NCBI RefSeq assembly: GCF_000373905.1
Contig: NZ_KB892705.1
Location: forward strand, 124,001-188,000
DNA: 64,000 nucleotides
Direction of reading: 5' to 3'
From: Mycobacterium sp. 155
Lineage (GTDB): Bacteria > Actinomycetota > Actinomycetes > Mycobacteriales > Mycobacteriaceae
In this document: piece after piece, positions 60,068 through 64,000 of the stretch
Layout: every line of letters begins with the position of its first letter
Numbering within the stretch: position 1 is the first letter of the stretch
Position numbers and translations under genes: made by a program
Notes under the pieces: model-generated
Database searches by the model: none
What the model was told of the DNA's origin: nothing
What the model saw: only the letters and a program-made list of their open reading frames with translations

Positions 60068-61738
60068 TCAGTGGATTCCTTCAGCGAGGGGCCCGAGCGC
60101 GAGCATGGGCAGGAAGGTGAGCGCGACCAGGATCACCGTGACGCCGACGACCATTCCGACGAACTGCGGTCGATGGGTGGGCAGGGTGCCGATCGACTCT
60201 GGTGTGCTGCCCTGGGCGGCAAGGGATCCCGCCAGCGCCAGCACCAGCACGATGGGCAGGAACCGGCCGAACACCATCGCCAGGCCGAGAGCGGTGTTGT
60301 ACCACTCGGTGTTGACGCTGATGCCGGCGAAGGCCGAGCCGTTGTTGTTGGCCGCGGACGTGAAGGCGTAGAGCACCTCACTGAGGCCGTGCGGTCCGGT
60401 GTTGAGCATCCCCGCGCGTTGACCGGGCATGGCCATGGCCACCGCGGTGCCGGTCAGCACGATCAGCGGGGTAACGAGGAAATAGCTTGCCGCCAGCTTG
60501 ATTTCGCGCGGTGTAATCTTCTTGCCGAGGTACTCCGGGGTACGCCCGACCATCAGGCCGGCCACGAACACCGTGATGATCGCGAGGATCAGCATGCCGT
60601 ACAGACCCGAGCCCACACCGCCGGGCGCGACCTCGCCGAGTTGCATGTTGAACATCGTCATCAGTCCGCCGAGGCTCGTGTAGGAGTCGTGGAACGAGTC
60701 CACGGCGCCGGTCGACGTCAGCGTCGTCGCCGAGGAGAACACCGCTGAATCAGCCACGCCGAACCGCTGTTCGACGCCTTCCATGGCGCTGCCGACGGCG
60801 CTCGGCACGGTTCCGTGATGCCGTAGCTGGAACCACATCATGAAGCTGGTGCTCAGCAGAGCGATGACGCCCATCATCGCGGCGATTGCGTAGCCCTGCT
60901 TTCGGCTGTTGACCATGCGGCCGAAGGTGCGCGGTAACGAGAACGGGATGAGCAGGATCAGGAAGATCTCAAGCCAGTTGGTCCAGGTGGTCGGGTTCTC
61001 GAACGGATGCGCCGAGTTGGCGTTGTAGAAGCCACCGCCGTTGGTACCGAGTTCCTTGATGACCTCCTGGCTGGCAACCGGGCCGCCGGGGATCGTCTGC
61101 TGCGCGCCGCTGAGTGTGGTGACCAACTGGTCATGCAACGCGAAGTTCTGGATGGCGCCGCCGGCGATGAGCACGATGGCGCCGATGATCGAAATCGGTA
61201 GCAGGATGCGGATACTGCCGCGCACCAGGTCAGCCCAGAAGTTGCCGAGGTCGCCGGTGTGACGACGCGCGAATCCGCGCACCAGGGCCACGGCGACGGC
61301 CATACCGACCGAGGCTGACGCGAAGTTCTGTACCGCCAGCCCGCCCATCTGGACCAGGTGCCCCTGGGTGGTTTCGCCGGAGTAGGCCTGCCAATTGGTG
61401 TTGGTGACGAAGCTGACGGCCGTGTTCCACGCCAGCGCCGGGGTCATCGGGGTGGCCGGGTCATGAAGGTGCAGCGGCAGCTTGCCCTGGACCAGCTGGA
61501 AGATGAACAGGAACAGGATGCTGACCGCCGAGAACGCAAGCACGCTGCGGGCATACGAGCCCCAGGTCTGCTCGGAACGGGGATCGGCCCCGATGACGCG
61601 GTAGATCAGGCGTTCGGCGCGGGAATCCTTGTCGCCGGTGTAGACGCGGAATATGTAGTCGCCCAACGGCACATGCACGAGCGCGACAACCGCGACGAGC
61701 GACGCGATGAACAAGATCCCCGCGGTGGTGGTAGTCAC
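60068..61738 (-). CDS. kdpA: KdpA, potassium channel-like subunit
   Basis: 556 residues, ten membrane segments. The four selectivity-filter-like regions of the K+ transporter superfamily are visible, for example [14 protein letters not shown] (about 110-123), [20 protein letters not shown] (about 229), [10 protein letters not shown] and [13 protein letters not shown] (about 463-475). It binds and passes K+ at very low external concentration. GTG start overlaps the kdpF stop by one base (TAGTG). Confidence 0.96.
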   Translation of the reverse strand: MTTTTAGILFIASLVAVVALVHVPLGDYIFRVYTGDKDSRAERLIYRVIGADPRSEQTWGSYARSVLAFSAVSILFLFIFQLVQGKLPLHLHDPATPMTPALAWNTAVSFVTNTNWQAYSGETTQGHLVQMGGLAVQNFASASVGMAVAVALVRGFARRHTGDLGNFWADLVRGSIRILLPISIIGAIVLIAGGAIQNFALHDQLVTTLSGAQQTIPGGPVASQEVIKELGTNGGGFYNANSAHPFENPTTWTNWLEIFLILLIPFSLPRTFGRMVNSRKQGYAIAAMMGVIALLSTSFMMWFQLRHHGTVPSAVGSAMEGVEQRFGVADSAVFSSATTLTSTGAVDSFHDSYTSLGGLMTMFNMQLGEVAPGGVGSGLYGMLILAIITVFVAGLMVGRTPEYLGKKITPREIKLAASYFLVTPLIVLTGTAVAMAMPGQRAGMLNTGPHGLSEVLYAFTSAANNNGSAFAGISVNTEWYNTALGLAMVFGRFLPIVLVLALAGSLAAQGSTPESIGTLPTHRPQFVGMVVGVTVILVALTFLPMLALGPLAEGIH

Positions 61739-61827
61739 TAGAACCTCTCGGGGAAGAGCAGGGCGGCGAACACGAAGACGGCGATGAGCACCGCCAGGAC
61801 CAGGCCGACGATGTTTTCGTAGCTCAC
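61738..61827 (-). CDS. kdpF: KdpF small membrane subunit
   Basis: 29 residues: [20 protein letters not shown] followed by AALLFPERF. One membrane helix with the FPERF C-terminus typical of KdpF, which stabilises the KdpABC complex. GTG start; the stop overlaps the kdpA start by one base and the start overlaps the upstream 31-residue ORF by 4 bp (GTGA). Confidence 0.9.
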   Translation of the reverse strand: MSYENIVGLVLAVLIAVFVFAALLFPERF

Positions 61828-61919
61828 AGTCGTTCGACCAGCCTCTGCACCAGGCCGAGCACGGCGAAGATCGCCACCGTCAGCACCGTATAGATCAGGG
61901 CGGACACCAGGATGGACAT
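61824..61919 (-). CDS. 31-residue membrane peptide upstream of kdpF
   Basis: ATG 61919 to TGA 61824. The peptide begins [20 protein letters not shown] and ends [11 protein letters not shown], a single hydrophobic helix with a basic amphipathic tail. GGAGA 5 nt upstream is a good ribosome-binding site, and the end overlaps kdpF by 4 bp, so it should be translated as the first gene of the kdp operon. The coupling suggests it is a further small Kdp-associated subunit or regulator; no function is known to me. Confidence 0.75.
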   Translation of the reverse strand: MSILVSALIYTVLTVAIFAVLGLVQRLVERL

Positions 61920-62295
61920 GCTGTCTCCGTTCGAAGACACGTTCATAGGCCCCGGATTTCGATGGCCTGTCCCAGCATCTGCCCGTTTTTCAGTCGGTTG
62001 ACAGGCCGTTGACGGTTTCTTTACGCCAGGGTCGCAGTCCTTTACGGTCTCCTTTCGCGCGCCCGTTCGCCGGGGGTCGCACGCGTCAAGATGGCGTCAA
62101 TTGGGCTGGTCGACGCGCTGACGGGGTATTTCTGCAGGTTCTTTACACCCAATGGGGGTTCGTCAGCGCAGCGTCAAGGTTTCGATCGGAACCGTCAAAA
62201 GACCGCAAAAGCACTGGTCGGTGGTATTCGGCGGAGTGATCGTTGACATAGGCGCCCAATGACATCCGGTCGGGCGCGTTGGCGAAGAGGTTCCG
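61920..62295. other. kdp upstream regulatory region
   Basis: 376 bp between kdp and the LysA-like gene. It holds GTTGAC at 61997 and 62008 (11 bp apart) and TTTACG at 62020 and 62041 (21 bp apart), direct repeats in the phase expected for an OmpR-type regulator. GGAACCGTCAAAAG and several CGTCAA copies lie further right. No gene is seen. Confidence 0.5.
61997..62046. promoter_or_regulatory. direct repeats, candidate KdpE binding sites
   Basis: GTTGAC-N5-GTTGAC (61997-62013) repeats every 11 bp, and CTTTACG-type hexamers at 62020 and 62041 repeat every 21 bp. OmpR/PhoB-family regulators bind such helically phased direct repeats. The site lies about 80-125 bp upstream of the first kdp start codon. 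KdpE binding is inferred. Confidence 0.4.
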
Positions 62296-63117
62296 GTGAC
62301 ACTGTCGACGGTCGTTATGTCCATGTTCTCGGCCAGCTTGCCGGCGTCGGTGCTCAGGCGGCACTCAGCGACGCAGCCACCGGCCGAATCGGAATTGGTG
62401 CGCCGCTGCGCGAGCATCCAACGGTCCCTGGGCACGGTCGAATTGGCGCTTCCGGCTTCGGTTCTCGCCGACGAGGCAGTCGCGCGGTGGTCCCGGGATC
62501 ACGGGGTGACCGTAGGTGTGCGCACCAGCCGGGAACTGGGGACTGCTCTCGCTGCCGGTGTTCTGCCCATGCGCATGACAGTTCACGCCGGCGGACTGAA
62601 TGCCAACGAATTATTGTTCTGTACAGTCAATCTCGGCGTCGGCCGGGTAGTGATCGATTCTCACTACCAGATCGAGCAGCTGGCGTCGGCGAGTGGCCGC
62701 AAGCAGCGGGTGCTGGTCGGGGTGACGCACCGCGGCGAGGGCGTCGGATTCGGCTTCGACACACACGGTGCCACCGAGGCGTACAGCGACGTATTAGATT
62801 GCTCCCGACTGGATCTGGTGGGCTTGTACAGCGAGATCGGGCCCGACGAGCACCACTTCCTCAGCTATCCGGCGGCCATTGGCGACATGCTGGCCGAGAT
62901 GGCGCAGATTCGCCGCGACCACGGTGTAGTACTGACCCGGATCGGGTTGGGCGGGCACGGTTTTACTTTCGCCTTCGGCGACGGTGTCGGCGATCTGGCC
63001 GAAGTGGCGACCTCGGTCGACGAGACGCTCGATGATGCGTGTGCGACCCTGCGGTTCCCGCGGCCCGTGGTCACCGTGTTGACCGAGCCGGCCAACCGCA
63101 TGCCGCTGGCGAGTTAG
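62296..63117 (+). CDS. LysA-like PLP-barrel protein lacking the catalytic lysine and C-terminal domain
   Basis: 273 residues. The sequence follows the TIM-barrel domain of diaminopimelate/ornithine decarboxylases: VRTSRELGTALAAG, TVHAGGLNANELLFC, NLGVGRVVIDSHYQIEQL, a VGLYSEIG segment and RIGLGGHGFTFAF. The YALKA/AGKA strand that provides the PLP lysine reads ELALPAS here, with Pro in place of Lys, and HGNNKS reads HAGGLN. The C-terminal beta-sandwich of decarboxylases is absent. It is probably non-catalytic, perhaps a regulator or a PLP-binding relative. Start ATG 62296 is likely but an adjacent start is possible. Confidence 0.65.
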   Translation: MTLSTVVMSMFSASLPASVLRRHSATQPPAESELVRRCASIQRSLGTVELALPASVLADEAVARWSRDHGVTVGVRTSRELGTALAAGVLPMRMTVHAGGLNANELLFCTVNLGVGRVVIDSHYQIEQLASASGRKQRVLVGVTHRGEGVGFGFDTHGATEAYSDVLDCSRLDLVGLYSEIGPDEHHFLSYPAAIGDMLAEMAQIRRDHGVVLTRIGLGGHGFTFAFGDGVGDLAEVATSVDETLDDACATLRFPRPVVTVLTEPANRMPLAS

Positions 63118-63121
63118 CCGT

Positions 63122-63425
63122 CGGCGAGGCCCGGGGCAGGTCAGGGGAGTCAAGCGGCAGGACCTGGGGATCGGCCAGCCGGTGGTGCTTGCCCCGGTGG
63201 ATCACCCCGGCCGCACTGCAGCCCCGACGTTGTGCACCCAATCGGATTGCGCACCTGACTGCGGCCCACGTGCTCGATGACCGCCAGGTAGGGCAGATAC
63301 GGTGCCCGCATCCGCTGGATCGGATTGGTCACGTACTTCTTGAACCGGGCCACCATGCGCATCGCACGTGGGCCCAATAGTGTCGAAATCCGTTCTGTCG
63401 CTGCGGTAATTATGTCAGCGGTGCT
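63122..63425 (-). pseudogene. remnant of an F420-dependent nitroreductase-like (Ddn-type) gene
   Basis: On the minus strand the segment LLGPRAMRMVARFKKYVTNP, then IQRM, and YLAVIEHVGRS (about 63275-63410) matches the N-terminus of deazaflavin-dependent nitroreductases. It is followed at once by SDWVHNVGAA in another frame and HRGKHHRLADPQVLPLD in a third, which are C-terminal family segments. About 40 middle residues are missing and the frame shifts at least twice, so the gene is dead. It sits between the LysA-like gene and the ISL3 element. Confidence 0.6.
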
Positions 63426-63535
63426 GTTCGCTATGTGTGTCCCCGCCCTCTTGCCTCGTGGGGTATTCAAACACGCGTCGACGAGCCGGCCAGGGCGTCT
63501 TGGCGGAGTGTCCATGCTGGGAGCGTCAAAAATTT

Positions 63536-64000
63536 GGGCTCTTGTGACGTATCTGTGGGTCATTGACGGCCGGGTAGGGCTGGTCGGTGTCCTCCGAGGG
63601 TGAGCATGGCTAGGGCGATCAGGGGTTCGGGGGTGGCGAAGCCGAAGGCTATGCGGGTGAGGAGTCGGATCTTGGTGTTGGCCGATTCGATGAGCCCGTT
63701 GGATAGTCCGTGTTCGATGGAGGCCAGGATCTGCCTGCGGTGGCGGGTGATGCGTTGTTGCAGCAAGACGAATGCTTCGATGCGGCAGCGCCGCGCCCAG
63801 GAGACCCATTTGTCGAGTGCTTCGGCGGCCTCGTCCACGGACAGTTTGAAGATCGTGCGTAGGGCTTCTTTGAGCAGGTAGGCACGGTAGAGCCGAGGGT
63901 CGGTCTTGGCGATCCATTCCAGTTTCGCCTGTTGCCGCTCGCTCAGGTTCTCCGGGTTCTTCCACAGCGCAAACCTGGTGCGCTTCAAGGCTTTCGCTTC
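63536..64000. mobile_element. ISL3-family insertion sequence, right part only
   Basis: The element runs off the window edge. GGGCTCTTGTGACG at 63536-63549, just beyond the transposase stop, is a plausible terminal inverted repeat; the partner lies outside, so this is untested. Confidence 0.5.
63560..64000 (-). CDS. ISL3-family transposase, C-terminal part (5' end outside window)
   Basis: The last 146 residues of a DDE transposase of the IS204/IS1001/IS1096/IS1165 (ISL3) group. Seen: KRTRFALWKNPENLSERQ, LYRAYLLKEALRTIF, WVSWARRCRIEAFVLL and SNGLIESANTKIRLLTRIAFGF; the Glu in GLIESANTK is the third DDE acid. The frame is open to the window end. It borders the decayed nitroreductase remnant. 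Confidence 0.88.
   Translation of the reverse strand, partial: EAKALKRTRFALWKNPENLSERQQAKLEWIAKTDPRLYRAYLLKEALRTIFKLSVDEAAEALDKWVSWARRCRIEAFVLLQQRITRHRRQILASIEHGLSNGLIESANTKIRLLTRIAFGFATPEPLIALAMLTLGGHRPALPGRQ

Noticed and set aside
63150..63965. 271-residue minus-strand open frame across the ISL3 end
   Set aside because: It fuses an out-of-frame reading of the transposase with the decayed nitroreductase fragment; only the latter part is meaningful and it is listed as a pseudogene.

Overview
This is a GC-rich chromosomal segment of a mycobacterium, most likely a fast-growing Mycolicibacterium. Gene content and order closely follow the Mycobacterium tuberculosis block Rv0998 to Rv1031: cAMP-controlled acetyltransferase, AlkB-like, arcA, pmt, rsmI, pabB, metG, tatD, rpfB, ksgA, ispE, FAAL, pth, rplY, lpqT, prsA, glmU, tRNA-Gln, tetR, mfd, mazG, lpqU, eno, ftsB-like, DUF501, ppx and kdp. 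Many starts are GTG, and several look leaderless, with a TANNNT hexamer about 7 nt before the start codon. The organism assignment rests on family and gene-order recognition, not on a database search.

Region by region. 1-6.5 kb: the end of an acetyltransferase, several secreted or lipid-anchored proteins, AlkB-like and SoxR/arcA divergent genes, and a DUF559-type pseudogene bracketed by two related palindromes. 6.5-19 kb: protein O-mannosyltransferase diverging from rsmI, pabB, an ECF41 sigma factor with its partner oxidoreductase and a matching promoter, gdhA behind metG, then tatD, rpfB-ksgA and a small soluble protein kinase. 19-34 kb: ispE, a fatty-acyl-AMP ligase, two small secreted proteins, the minus-strand run glmU-prsA-arsC-lpqT-rplY-pth, tRNA-Gln, and tetR, mfd and mazG. 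34-44.7 kb is accessory: an insertion sequence nested inside an older 32-bp inverted repeat, a class-A beta-lactamase-fold protein, and two complete, diverged iron-uptake operons (efeUOB) in tandem, each preceded by a candidate IdeR box. 44.8-50 kb: lpqU, eno, a divisome protein, DUF501, ppx and an MPT63-like secreted protein. 50-54 kb: an unlisted 35-residue Cys/His-rich peptide with its own ribosome-binding site and terminator, a propionyl-CoA synthetase, an IS110 element, and two copies of a palindromic intergenic repeat. 54-62 kb: a kdp potassium operon with all genes on one strand, including two tiny membrane peptides at its head. The window ends with a LysA-like protein lacking its PLP lysine, a decayed F420-type nitroreductase and a partial ISL3 transposase.

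Functional themes are cell-wall remodelling and resuscitation (rpfB, lpqU, glmU, pmt, ftsB-like), translation and RNA maturation (metG, ksgA, rsmI, rplY, pth), central metabolism (eno, gdhA, prsA, prpE, pabB, arcA), and ion homeostasis (two Efe systems, Kdp and a putative metal-binding peptide). The least-described items are the Cys-rich peptide, the 31-residue peptide ahead of kdpF, the divergent promoters whose -10 hexamers share one TA, and the tandem Efe loci.
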